Below the pieces are notes generated by a model. It was not told the DNA's origin. It saw only the letters and a list, made by a program, of their open reading frames with translations, and ran no database searches. Made by a program: the position numbers and the translations under genes. From Actinomycetes bacterium (lineage in GTDB: Bacteria; Actinomycetota; Actinomycetes; Actinomycetales; Demequinaceae), in NCBI GenBank assembly GCA_023432235.1, contig JAEYUX010000008.1, positions 1-59,877 of the forward strand: a stretch of 59,877 nucleotides of DNA. The letters are read 5' to 3'. Positions 35,965 through 43,755 of this stretch are shown one piece after another. Every line of letters starts with the position of its first letter. Position 1 is the stretch's first letter.

Positions 35965-36954
35965 GTGCTTATCGCACAGCGACCCACCCTGACCGAAAAG
36001 GTCATCTCGGACAACCGCTCGCAGTTCTCGCTCAAGCCGCTCGAGCCTGGCTTCGGCTACACGCTCGGCAACTCGTTGCGCCGCACCCTGTTGTCGTCGA
36101 TTCCCGGCGCCGCTGTCACCAGCGTCCGCTTCGAAGGCGTGTTGCACGAGTTCACCACCATTGAGGGGGTGAAGGAGGACGTCACGGAGATCCTCCTCAA
36201 CCTCAAGTCGCTGGTGGTTTCCTCGGAAAACGACGAGCCGGTCATCATGTACTTGCGTAAGTCCGGTGCGGGTGCCGTCACGGCAGCCGACATCGCGCCG
36301 CCCGCTGGTGTCGAGATCCACAACCCCGACTTGCACATCGCGACGCTCAACTCGAAGGCAAAGTTCGAGGTTGAGCTGACGGTCGAGCGTGGACGTGGCT
36401 ACGTGCCCGCCGCCCTCAACAAGTCGTACGACGCCGAGATCGGCCAGATCCCCGTCGACTCGATCTACTCGCCCGTGCTCAAGGTCACCTACAAGGTCGA
36501 AGCGACCCGTGTGGCCCAGCGCACCGACTTTGACGAGTTGATCCTCGACGTCGAAACCAAGTCCTCCATCTCGCCTCGCGACGCCGTCGCGTCGGCTGGC
36601 TCGACCCTCGTCGAGCTGTTCTCGCTCGCCCGCAGCCTCAACGAGGCCGCCGAGGGCATCGAGATCGGCCCGTCCGACACGGACGAGTCGCTCGAGGAGG
36701 ACTTCAACATGCCCATCGAGGACCTCAACCTGACGCAGCGTTCGTACAACTGCCTCAAGCGTGAGGGCATCCACACCGTGGGCGAGCTGACGGCTCGCTC
36801 CGAGACGGACCTCATGGACATCCGTAACTTCGGCCAGAAGTCGATCACCGAGGTAAAGGAGAAGCTCGCCGAGCTGGGCTTCACCTTGAAGGACGGCGGT
36901 CACGATTACGACCCGTCTGTCTCCGGTGTGTACTTCTCCGGCGGCGACGAGTAA
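35965..36954 (+). CDS. rpoA: DNA-directed RNA polymerase subunit alpha
   Basis: This 329-residue assembly subunit has an N-terminal domain with FGYTLGNSLRRTLLSSIPGA. The C-terminal domain (~250-310) has LTQRSYNCLKREGIHTVGEL and DLMDIRNFGQKSITEVKEKL, which contacts activators and UP elements. The start is GTG 35965 (MLIAQRPTLTEK) after GGAAAGGAAGAG. An in-frame GTG at 35944 adds seven unlikely residues. Confidence 0.98.
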   Translation: MLIAQRPTLTEKVISDNRSQFSLKPLEPGFGYTLGNSLRRTLLSSIPGAAVTSVRFEGVLHEFTTIEGVKEDVTEILLNLKSLVVSSENDEPVIMYLRKSGAGAVTAADIAPPAGVEIHNPDLHIATLNSKAKFEVELTVERGRGYVPAALNKSYDAEIGQIPVDSIYSPVLKVTYKVEATRVAQRTDFDELILDVETKSSISPRDAVASAGSTLVELFSLARSLNEAAEGIEIGPSDTDESLEEDFNMPIEDLNLTQRSYNCLKREGIHTVGELTARSETDLMDIRNFGQKSITEVKEKLAELGFTLKDGGHDYDPSVSGVYFSGGDE

Positions 36955-36972
36955 CAAGGAGAACAACTCAAC

Positions 36973-37581
36973 ATGCCTACGCCCCCTAAGGGTCCGCGCC
37001 TCGGCGGCGGTCCCGCTCACGAGCGCCACATCCTGGCTAACCTCGCACAGTCGCTCTTTGAGCACGGTCGCATCACCACCACGGAGACCAAGGCCAAGCG
37101 CCTTCGTCCCTACGCGGAGCGCCTCATCACCTTCGCCAAGCGCGGAGACCTCGCCTCGCGTCGTCGCGTGCTGGGTGTGATTTCGGATAAGGGTGTCGTG
37201 CACACCTTGTTCACCGAGATCGGCCCCGGCTTTGCCGAGCGCGAGGGTGGCTACACCCGCATCACCAAGATCGGTCCCCGTAAGGGCGACAACGCCCCGA
37301 TGGCCGTGATCGAGTTGGTCGAGTTCGGTGCTCCCGCCAAGAAGGCCGTCAAGGCCGAGGCGGAGAAGGCGACCAAGAAGGCCGCTGCGAAGCCCGCCGC
37401 TGAGAAGGCCGCGAAGGCCGACGAGGCCAAGGCCGACAAGGCTGAAGAGGCCGCCGCAGCCGACGAGACTGTCGACGAGGCTCCCGAGCCTGAGACCCAG
37501 GTCACGCAGGTCGAAGGCGAGCACTCGGAGGACCCCGCTGAGGGTGCCGACGACGAGTCCGCCGAGGCGAGCGACAAGTAA
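36973..37581 (+). CDS. rplQ: 50S ribosomal protein L17 with ~82-residue charged C-terminal tail
   Basis: This 202-residue protein has its conserved core at 1-118 (GGGPAHERHILANLAQSLFE, TKAKRLRPYAERLITFAKRG). Residues 121-165 are Lys/Ala-rich like the L15 extension, and the end is acidic (EGEHSEDPAEGADDESAEAS). Similar tails occur in other actinobacterial L17. ATG after AAGGAGAACAACTCAAC. Confidence 0.97.
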   Translation: MPTPPKGPRLGGGPAHERHILANLAQSLFEHGRITTTETKAKRLRPYAERLITFAKRGDLASRRRVLGVISDKGVVHTLFTEIGPGFAEREGGYTRITKIGPRKGDNAPMAVIELVEFGAPAKKAVKAEAEKATKKAAAKPAAEKAAKADEAKADKAEEAAAADETVDEAPEPETQVTQVEGEHSEDPAEGADDESAEASDK

Positions 37582-37623
37582 CGAAAGCGTCGGCGCTCGC
37601 GCCACGCGACAAGGCGGGTTCTT

Positions 37624-38559
37624 ATGACCGAGCTGGATTCCGGCCAGGTTGTAAGGGCCCGCCTTGACTTTTCTTATGACGGTTCCGAGTTTTCCGGCTG
37701 GGCCGCCCAGCCCGGATTGCGAACTGTGCAGGACACTCTCGAGGCGGCGCTTCGGCAGGTTGTGCGAACGGCTGACGGCGAGGGCCTCAGTGAGCACCAG
37801 TCCCGCGTCACGGTGGCGGGCCGTACCGACGCTGGCGTCCACGCCCGCGGACAAGTCGCGCACGTCGACATTCCAATCGCCGCGTGGCAGCGACTGCCTG
37901 GCCGCACCGACCGCTCGGAGTCGGAGGCGCTGAGGGCACGACTCACAGGCGTGCTGCCGGCCGACATTGTTGTGCGGGAGGTGTCACGAGCGGCACCCGG
38001 CTTTGATGCCCGCTTCTCTGCCACACAGCGCCGGTATGCCTATCGGTTGTGCGACGACCCCGCCCTTCGCGACCCGTTGACGCGCCACCACGTTGTGTGG
38101 CACGACAAACCGCTTGATGTCGACATCCTCAATGGGGCGTCGGCGCTGCTGACCGGCCTGCGCGACTTCGCCCCGTTTTGCAAGGCACGCGAGGGTGCGA
38201 CAACGATTCGTCATCTCCAGGAGTTCTCCTGGGCGCGACCCGTGGATGGCCCCGATGCTCACCGGGTTGTCGCAACCGTGCGCGCCGATGCATTTTGCCA
38301 CTCGATGGTGCGCGGACTTGTCGGTGCGGTGCTTGCCGTGGGCGAGGGGCGTCGGGACCGGGAATGGCTTGCGACGATCGCGGCCGGAACCGAACGGTCT
38401 CAAGCGATCGCAGTCGCTCCGGCTCACGGTCTCACGCTTGAGGAAGTGACGTATCCGGACGACGCTGAGCTCGCCGCTCGCGCCGAGCAGACCCGTGCGC
38501 GGCGCGCCTCCTTATGCGAGGACGCGGGGGAGAACGAAGGCGTGACCCGCGCGAATTGA
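37624..38559 (+). CDS. truA: tRNA pseudouridine synthase A (positions 38-40)
   Basis: This 311-residue enzyme converts U38-40 in tRNA anticodon arms. The catalytic Asp is D69 in VAGRTDAGVHARGQVAH. RRYAYRL and ADAFCHSMVRGLVGAVLAVG are typical. It has a ~25-residue acidic/basic C-terminal tail. ATG 37624, 42 nt after rplQ. Its stop codon lies inside the -35 box of the rplM promoter. Confidence 0.96.
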   Translation: MTELDSGQVVRARLDFSYDGSEFSGWAAQPGLRTVQDTLEAALRQVVRTADGEGLSEHQSRVTVAGRTDAGVHARGQVAHVDIPIAAWQRLPGRTDRSESEALRARLTGVLPADIVVREVSRAAPGFDARFSATQRRYAYRLCDDPALRDPLTRHHVVWHDKPLDVDILNGASALLTGLRDFAPFCKAREGATTIRHLQEFSWARPVDGPDAHRVVATVRADAFCHSMVRGLVGAVLAVGEGRRDREWLATIAAGTERSQAIAVAPAHGLTLEEVTYPDDAELAARAEQTRARRASLCEDAGENEGVTRAN

Positions 38560-38585
38560 CCGTGTGCCAAGCACAGCGGTAGACT
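38556..38585 (+). promoter_or_regulatory. Promoter of rplM-rpsI(-glmM)
   Basis: TTGACC (38556-38561), 18-nt spacer, TAGACT (38580-38585). The truA stop TGA (38557-38559) overlaps the -35. The leader would be ~115 nt. Confidence 0.75.
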
Positions 38586-38705
38586 TGCCGGTCGTTGTGC
38601 GTTCCCCGTGGACTGGTGTTTCCCACTCGCCGCCGCAGGACCCGCCGACCGAAACGTCGCGGTGCATTTTGTACCGCATACCGACTCTGAGTAGAAGGCT
38701 TCACA

Positions 38706-39149
38706 GTGCGTACGTATTCTCCCAAGCCGGGTGACGTGACCAAGAACTGGTACGTCATCGACGCTACTGACGTGGTTCTCGGTCGTCTGGCCTCCCAGGC
38801 TGCTGTGCTGCTTCGCGGCAAGCACAAGGCGACCTTTGCACCTCACATCGACAACGGCGACTTTGTCATCGTCATCAACGCCGAAAAGGTGGCGCTGACG
38901 GGCAACAAGCTCACCGACAAGAAGGTCTACCGCCACTCGGGCTTCCCGGGCGGCCTCAAGACCAAGCCGATCGGTGAACTCCTCGCGAGCCAGCCCACCA
39001 AGGTGATCGAGAACGCCGTCAAGGGCATGCTGCCCAAGAACAAGCTGGCAGGCGCCCAGCTGTCCAAGCTGAAGGTGTACGCGGGCCCTGATCACCCGCA
39101 TGCCGCTCAGCAGCCCAAGCCCTTTGAGATTTCCCAGGTCGCGCAGTAA
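38706..39149 (+). CDS. rplM: 50S ribosomal protein L13
   Basis: This 147-residue early assembly protein contains WYVIDATDVVLGRLASQAA, GDFVIVINAEKVALTGNK and KGMLPKNKLAGAQLSKLKVY. GTG start after AGAAGGCTTCACA. Paired with rpsI. Confidence 0.98.
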   Translation: MRTYSPKPGDVTKNWYVIDATDVVLGRLASQAAVLLRGKHKATFAPHIDNGDFVIVINAEKVALTGNKLTDKKVYRHSGFPGGLKTKPIGELLASQPTKVIENAVKGMLPKNKLAGAQLSKLKVYAGPDHPHAAQQPKPFEISQVAQ

Positions 39150-39172
39150 GCGCCCGCAGAAGGATTGAACAG

Positions 39173-39646
39173 ATGACTGACGTCACCGCTGAGAACGAGA
39201 TTCCCACCGAGTACACCACTGAGACCGCGCCTGTGCGTGGCAAGGGTGCCTCGGACATTGCCCCCGGCGCCGGCCTTGGCCGTCGCAAGGAGGCTGTCGC
39301 CCGCGTTCGCCTGGTGCCCGGCACCGGCAAGTGGACCATCAATGGCCGCACGCTCGAGGACTACTTCCCCAACAAGGTGCACCAGCAGCTCGTGAACTCG
39401 CCGTTTGCTCTGCTCGACATCGAGGAGAAGTTCGACGTCCACGCGCGCATCCACGGTGGTGGCCCCTCGGGTCAGGCCGGTGCGCTGCGCCTCGGCGTTG
39501 CGCGCGCGCTCAATGCCATTGACGCCGAGCACAACCGCGGTTCGCTGAAGAAGGCTGGCTTCCTCACGCGTGACGCGCGTGTGGTCGAGCGCAAGAAGGC
39601 TGGTCTCAAGAAGGCCCGCCGCGCTCCTCAGTACTCGAAGCGTTAA
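39173..39646 (+). CDS. rpsI: 30S ribosomal protein S9
   Basis: This 157-residue protein has a C-terminal tail, KKARRAPQYSKR, that touches P-site tRNA. GGGPSGQAGALRLGVARAL is diagnostic. The first ~30 residues are an acidic variable extension seen in actinobacteria. 23 nt after rplM. Confidence 0.98.
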   Translation: MTDVTAENEIPTEYTTETAPVRGKGASDIAPGAGLGRRKEAVARVRLVPGTGKWTINGRTLEDYFPNKVHQQLVNSPFALLDIEEKFDVHARIHGGGPSGQAGALRLGVARALNAIDAEHNRGSLKKAGFLTRDARVVERKKAGLKKARRAPQYSKR

Positions 39647-39661
39647 TCGAGGTCAGCGCGC

Positions 39662-41023
39662 ATGGCGCGACTGTTTGGCACGGACGGAGTCCGTGGACTG
39701 GCCAACCGCGACATCACGGCCGAGCTTGCGCTCAGCCTGTCGGTTGCGGCTGCCCATGTACTCGCCGAACGTGGTGAGTTCTCCGGACATCGCCCCCGCG
39801 CCGTCCTCGGCCGTGATACCCGACTGTCAGGCCAGTTCCTTTCGTCCGCTGTGGCGGCAGGTCTCGCCTCGGCAGGCGTTGATGTACTCGACGCCGGCGT
39901 CCTCCCGACGCCGGCTGTCGCGTATCTGACGGGAGCGATCGACGCCGACCTCGGCGTTGTCATCTCCGCATCACATAACGCGATGCCGGACAACGGCATC
40001 AAGTTCTTTGCGCGCGGCGGTGTGAAACTGCCCGACGCCGTCGAGGATGCAATCGAAGAGCGCCTCAACGAGGAATGGGATCGCCCGGTGGGCGAAGCCG
40101 TCGGTGAGATCACTGACGCGAGCCACCTGGCCGCCGACTATCTGGCCCACCTCGAGAAGGCCGTCACCGAGTTTGCTGGCCGCGCGACGCCGCTCGCGGG
40201 CCTCACCGTGGTTGTCGACGGTGCCCACGGGGCGGCTTCACAGATTGGCCCGGCCGCTCTTGAGGCCGCGGGTGCCACCGTCATCCGCCTTCACTGCGAG
40301 CCGGACGGTCGCAACATCAACCTGAACGCCGGGTCCACTCACATGGGCGCGCTGCAGGCTGCAGTTGTCGAGCACGAGGCCGATATGGGCGTGGCCTATG
40401 ACGGCGACGCCGACCGTTGTTTGGCCGTGGACGCCGCAGGCGCCATCATCAACGGGGACCACATCATGGGTCTGCTTGCCGTGGCGATGCGCGACAACGA
40501 CACGCTCTATCACGACACCCTGGTGGCCACCGTCATGTCGAACCTGGGACTCCACCACGCGATGCGCCGCGAGAACATCGACATTGTCGAGACGGCGGTG
40601 GGGGATCGCTACGTGCTCGAGGCAATGCGCGAAGGTGGGTACACCCTTGGTGGCGAGCAATCGGGGCACATCATCGTGTCTCGCTACGCGACGACGGGCG
40701 ACGGCGTGTTGACGTCGCTCTTGCTCGGCTCCCTCGCGTCATCGAATACTTCGCTCGCTGATCTGCTCGCCGGCGTCGAGACCCTGCCCCAGGTGCTGAT
40801 CAACGTGGGCGGAGTGGACCGATCGCGCGTCCACACGGACCCCGAGCTTGCTGACGCCCTCACGGCGGTGCGCGATGAACTCGGCGACGGCGGCCGCGTC
40901 CTGCTCCGAGCGTCGGGCACTGAACCGCTCGTCCGCGTCATGGTGGAGGCCGGCACGCACGAGGACGCCGAACGTCACGCCAATGCACTTGCAGAGGTTG
41001 TCGCACGGCGGCTCGCTCTCTAG
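39662..41023 (+). CDS. glmM: Phosphoglucosamine mutase
   Basis: This 453-residue enzyme converts glucosamine-6-P to glucosamine-1-P for UDP-GlcNAc and peptidoglycan. The active serine is S104 in GVVISASHNAMPDNGIKFF. The metal loop is YDGDADRCLAVD, the sugar loop GGEQSGHIIVS, and the phosphate site RASGTEPLVRVMVE. Starts 15 nt after rpsI, so expression is tied to ribosome synthesis. It acts after GlmS, encoded at 43756. Confidence 0.97.
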   Translation: MARLFGTDGVRGLANRDITAELALSLSVAAAHVLAERGEFSGHRPRAVLGRDTRLSGQFLSSAVAAGLASAGVDVLDAGVLPTPAVAYLTGAIDADLGVVISASHNAMPDNGIKFFARGGVKLPDAVEDAIEERLNEEWDRPVGEAVGEITDASHLAADYLAHLEKAVTEFAGRATPLAGLTVVVDGAHGAASQIGPAALEAAGATVIRLHCEPDGRNINLNAGSTHMGALQAAVVEHEADMGVAYDGDADRCLAVDAAGAIINGDHIMGLLAVAMRDNDTLYHDTLVATVMSNLGLHHAMRRENIDIVETAVGDRYVLEAMREGGYTLGGEQSGHIIVSRYATTGDGVLTSLLLGSLASSNTSLADLLAGVETLPQVLINVGGVDRSRVHTDPELADALTAVRDELGDGGRVLLRASGTEPLVRVMVEAGTHEDAERHANALAEVVARRLAL

Positions 41024-41052
41024 CGTTCGTGTGCCGCGCGCACCGCGCCACC

Positions 41053-41058
41053 TAGACT
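41053..41058 (+). promoter_or_regulatory. -10 hexamer of dedA
   Basis: TAGACT, 6 nt before the GTG at 41065: predicted leaderless mRNA. Confidence 0.6.
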
Positions 41059-41064
41059 GGCCCG

Positions 41065-41835
41065 GTGAGCGACATATGGGACTGGATCACCCACCTTTCG
41101 GAATACGTCGAGAGCGGCATTCTCGATCTCGTTGAGTCGTGGTGGATATATCCCGCGATCTGGGCGGTCTCCCTCATCGACGGCGTCTTTCCTGTGGTGC
41201 CGAGCGAATCGTCGGTCATTGCGGCGGCGTCGGCCTGGCAAGCCGTGGGCAAGCCGATCCTCCCGCTCGTCTTTGTTGCGGCCGCGCTTGGTGCGTGGTG
41301 TGGCGACCAGTTGACGTACACGATCGGCACGAAGGTCGACATCCGCAAACACCGCTTCTTTCATCGCCCGCGCGTCATTGCCGCGCTTGACTGGGCTGAG
41401 CACGCGTTGGAGCATCGCGGGACGCTCTACATCATTGCCGCTCGCTTTATCCCGATGGGCCGCGTTGCGGTCAACCTCAGCGCAGGAGCGCTCCGCTTCC
41501 CCCGCCGACGCTTCATGGGCGTCGATGCAATCGCCGTCACCATTTGGGCGGCGTGGGGTATTGGCATCGGCACGGTGGCGGGAAGCTTCCTCGGCGACAA
41601 CCTGCTCCTGTCGATCGTTGTCGGCATCACGGGCGGTGTTCTCCTCGGCATTGCGGTTGACCGCGTGCTCTCACTCTTTGGCCTCACTGCGCCTTCCCTC
41701 CCCGACGTGCGCGAGCGCCTTGACGTGGACGAGGAAGACGAGCCCGGCACTCATCAAGAGGGCGGCACTCATGAAGAGGGCGGCGCCGACGAGGGGACGG
41801 TCGCCCCGCAGAAGTCAGATGTTGATGAGGCATGA
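41065..41835 (+). CDS. DedA-family membrane protein
   Basis: This 256-residue integral membrane protein is of the DedA/SNARE-associated family. Members flip or transport lipid carriers (undecaprenyl-phosphate or phospholipids); the role here is inferred. Conserved features are FPVVPSESSVIAAASAWQAV and RFIPMGRVAVNLSAGALRF, with several helices between residues 20 and 200. The last ~45 residues are cytoplasmic and acidic, with a THQEGG/THEEGG repeat. The start is GTG without a ribosome site, behind a -10. Overlaps the next gene by 4 nt. Confidence 0.9.
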   Translation: MSDIWDWITHLSEYVESGILDLVESWWIYPAIWAVSLIDGVFPVVPSESSVIAAASAWQAVGKPILPLVFVAAALGAWCGDQLTYTIGTKVDIRKHRFFHRPRVIAALDWAEHALEHRGTLYIIAARFIPMGRVAVNLSAGALRFPRRRFMGVDAIAVTIWAAWGIGIGTVAGSFLGDNLLLSIVVGITGGVLLGIAVDRVLSLFGLTAPSLPDVRERLDVDEEDEPGTHQEGGTHEEGGADEGTVAPQKSDVDEA

Positions 41836-42731
41836 CGGACAACCCGTTTGGCGTTGACGGCATCGTTGATGGCGTCGATATCGACTGGACGGACGCTCGT
41901 CGTGCGAACCTCGCCAACTGGGAAGACCGTGTCCCTCTCCACGTGGATGCGTACAACCTCGCAGCGCTCCGCGATGACCCTCAGCATCTGAGCCAGGTCG
42001 TCACCGATGATCTTCCCGTCATGACCTCGCACCTGCCGACGGGCTCTCTTAAGGGCATGGACCTGTGCCACCTGCAATGCCACATCGGCACGGACACCGT
42101 CTCGCTTGCCCGAGCAGGTGCCACGGTGACGGGAGTCGATTTCTCTCCCTCTGCGCTTGTGGCAGCCCGTGAGCTCGCCGCAGAACTGGGGATCGACGCG
42201 CGATTCGTCGAGGGCGATGTGCTGGATGCGCGTGCGCTCGTAGACGCGCAACTCGGGGCCGACGTGGCCTTCGACGTGGTCTACACGAGCATCGGCACCA
42301 TTTCGTGGCTCAGCGACCTCGACCGGTGGGGCGCCCAGGTGGCCGCCCTCCTCAAGCCCGGTGGCCTCTTCTACTTCCGTGACGCGCACCCGTTCCTCTT
42401 TGCGCTCGACGATGACGCGCCCGATTTGAGAGTGAAGTACCGCTACTTTGGCGATGGCCGTGCCCTTGCGTGGGATGACGACAGCACGTATGTGGGCGAC
42501 GGGAAGCTCGAGCACACGACCACCTTTGAATGGCCGCATCCAGTGTCCGAGATCGTCTCAGTGCTCTTGCGCCACGGGCTCCAACTGGTGGCTCTTCATG
42601 AGGGCACCACATTGCCGTGGAAGTTCATGGAGCGCATGGAGGAACTGCCGGACGGGAACTTTGCGTTCCCCGGTGACGAGCGCGACAAGATGCCATGCAC
42701 GATCACCGTGGTGGCCCGCAAGCCGCTATAG
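41832..42731 (+). CDS. Class I SAM-dependent methyltransferase
   Basis: This 299-residue cytosolic methyltransferase of unknown target has its SAM-binding motif I in DLCHLQCHIGTDTVSLARAG, GVDFSPSALVAARELAAELG (motif II region) and GDVLDA. FYFRDAHPFLFALDDD lies in the C-terminal half. ATGA overlap with dedA gives a two-gene unit. Convergent with coaA, overlapping it by 6 nt. Confidence 0.88.
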   Translation: MTDNPFGVDGIVDGVDIDWTDARRANLANWEDRVPLHVDAYNLAALRDDPQHLSQVVTDDLPVMTSHLPTGSLKGMDLCHLQCHIGTDTVSLARAGATVTGVDFSPSALVAARELAAELGIDARFVEGDVLDARALVDAQLGADVAFDVVYTSIGTISWLSDLDRWGAQVAALLKPGGLFYFRDAHPFLFALDDDAPDLRVKYRYFGDGRALAWDDDSTYVGDGKLEHTTTFEWPHPVSEIVSVLLRHGLQLVALHEGTTLPWKFMERMEELPDGNFAFPGDERDKMPCTITVVARKPL

Positions 42732-43679
42732 CTTGCGCATATGGACGGCTTCAACCGCGTGGTCCGCGCCTTTGCGCAAGATGATCGTGGCTCGCGACCG
42801 CGTGGGCGCGATGTTGCGCTCAAGGTTGGGCGCGTTGATCGTGTCCCAGATGTGACCGGCGCGAGCGATGGCCTGCTCGTCTGTCAGATCCGCGTAGTGC
42901 CGGAAGTAACTGTCGGGACGCGAGAACGCGCCCGCGCGAAGTGACAAGAAGCGGTCGATGTACCACTGGCGCACTGCCGCCTTGTCCGCATCGACGTAGA
43001 TCGACAGGTCGAAGTAGTCAGACACTGCAGGTGCGGTCGCATCGAGACCGCGCACTCCCGCGGGCTGAAGCACGTTGAGGCCCTCGACGATGAGCACATC
43101 CGGCCCCCGCACCACGATCGACTCGTCGGGCACGATGTCGTACGTCACGTGCGAATAGACAGGGGCGCGCACCTCATCGACGCCCGATTTCACCGCCGCG
43201 ATGAACTCGCGCAGTGCGCGTCGGTCATATGACTCGGGAAAGCCTTTGCGGGACATGAGGCCGCGCTGCTCGAGAACGGCGTTGGGGAACAGGAAGCCGT
43301 CCGTGGTGACGAGTTCGACCCGCGGAGACGCAGGGCCACGAGCAAGCATTTCTCGAAGCACGCGCGCAGTGGTCGACTTGCCGACGGCCACCGAGCCTGC
43401 GATGCCGACAACAAAGGGGGTACGGGTTGCGCGCTCTTGCAGGAACGCGCTGGTGGCCTCGTGAAGGCCGCCAACGGCCTCCGAGTACAAGGTGAGGAGC
43501 CGCGCAAGCGGGCGGTAGATCTGATCCACCTCGGTGAGATCGATGGGATCGCCCAGGCCGCGCACCCGCCGCACATCGTCGGCAGTGAGCGGCAAGGGGG
43601 TCGTATCAGCGAGCGCCGACCATGCCGCGCGCGTGAACGTCCTGAACGGCGTGGCCGCCTGTTCGTCGGTACTCGTCAC
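42726..43679 (-). CDS. coaA: Pantothenate kinase, type I
   Basis: This 317-residue enzyme phosphorylates pantothenate, the first step of CoA synthesis, and is normally inhibited by CoA. P-loop GIAGSVAVGKST at 92-103. Also VTTDGFLFPNAVL, GFPESYDRRAL and FDLSIYVDADKAAVRQWYID. The GTG at 43679 gives the family length. The frame is open further upstream through the glmS region and is rejected. GACAAT lies 6 nt before the start. Divergent from glmS. Confidence 0.97.
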   Translation of the reverse strand: MTSTDEQAATPFRTFTRAAWSALADTTPLPLTADDVRRVRGLGDPIDLTEVDQIYRPLARLLTLYSEAVGGLHEATSAFLQERATRTPFVVGIAGSVAVGKSTTARVLREMLARGPASPRVELVTTDGFLFPNAVLEQRGLMSRKGFPESYDRRALREFIAAVKSGVDEVRAPVYSHVTYDIVPDESIVVRGPDVLIVEGLNVLQPAGVRGLDATAPAVSDYFDLSIYVDADKAAVRQWYIDRFLSLRAGAFSRPDSYFRHYADLTDEQAIARAGHIWDTINAPNLERNIAPTRSRATIILRKGADHAVEAVHMRKL

Positions 43680-43685
43680 CTCGCT

Positions 43686-43691
43686 ATTGTC
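43686..43691 (-). promoter_or_regulatory. -10 hexamer of coaA
   Basis: GACAAT (minus strand) 6 nt before the GTG at 43679. Confidence 0.45.
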
Positions 43692-43742
43692 GCGCACACT
43701 CCCCAGTGACCCGCACGGGCACACTCTCGACAGGACGAGAAC

Positions 43743-43748
43743 TAGACT
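43743..43748 (+). promoter_or_regulatory. -10 hexamer of glmS
   Basis: TAGACT, 7 nt before the ATG at 43756: predicted leaderless mRNA. There is no room for a glmS ribozyme. Confidence 0.65.
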
Positions 43749-43755
43749 GCCTTGC

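Noticed and set aside
34918..37863. A 981-codon minus-strand frame across rpsM, rpsK, rpoA and rplQ
   Set aside because: It crosses four well-supported genes and shows no recognisable domain.
43534..43755. N-terminally extended GlmS
   Set aside because: Glutaminase activity needs Cys right after Met; the extension would also cover the promoter and the coaA start.
43680..43755. A glmS ribozyme or riboswitch upstream of glmS
   Set aside because: Only 76 nt separate coaA and glmS, and the -10 lies 7 nt before the start, leaving no room for a ribozyme.
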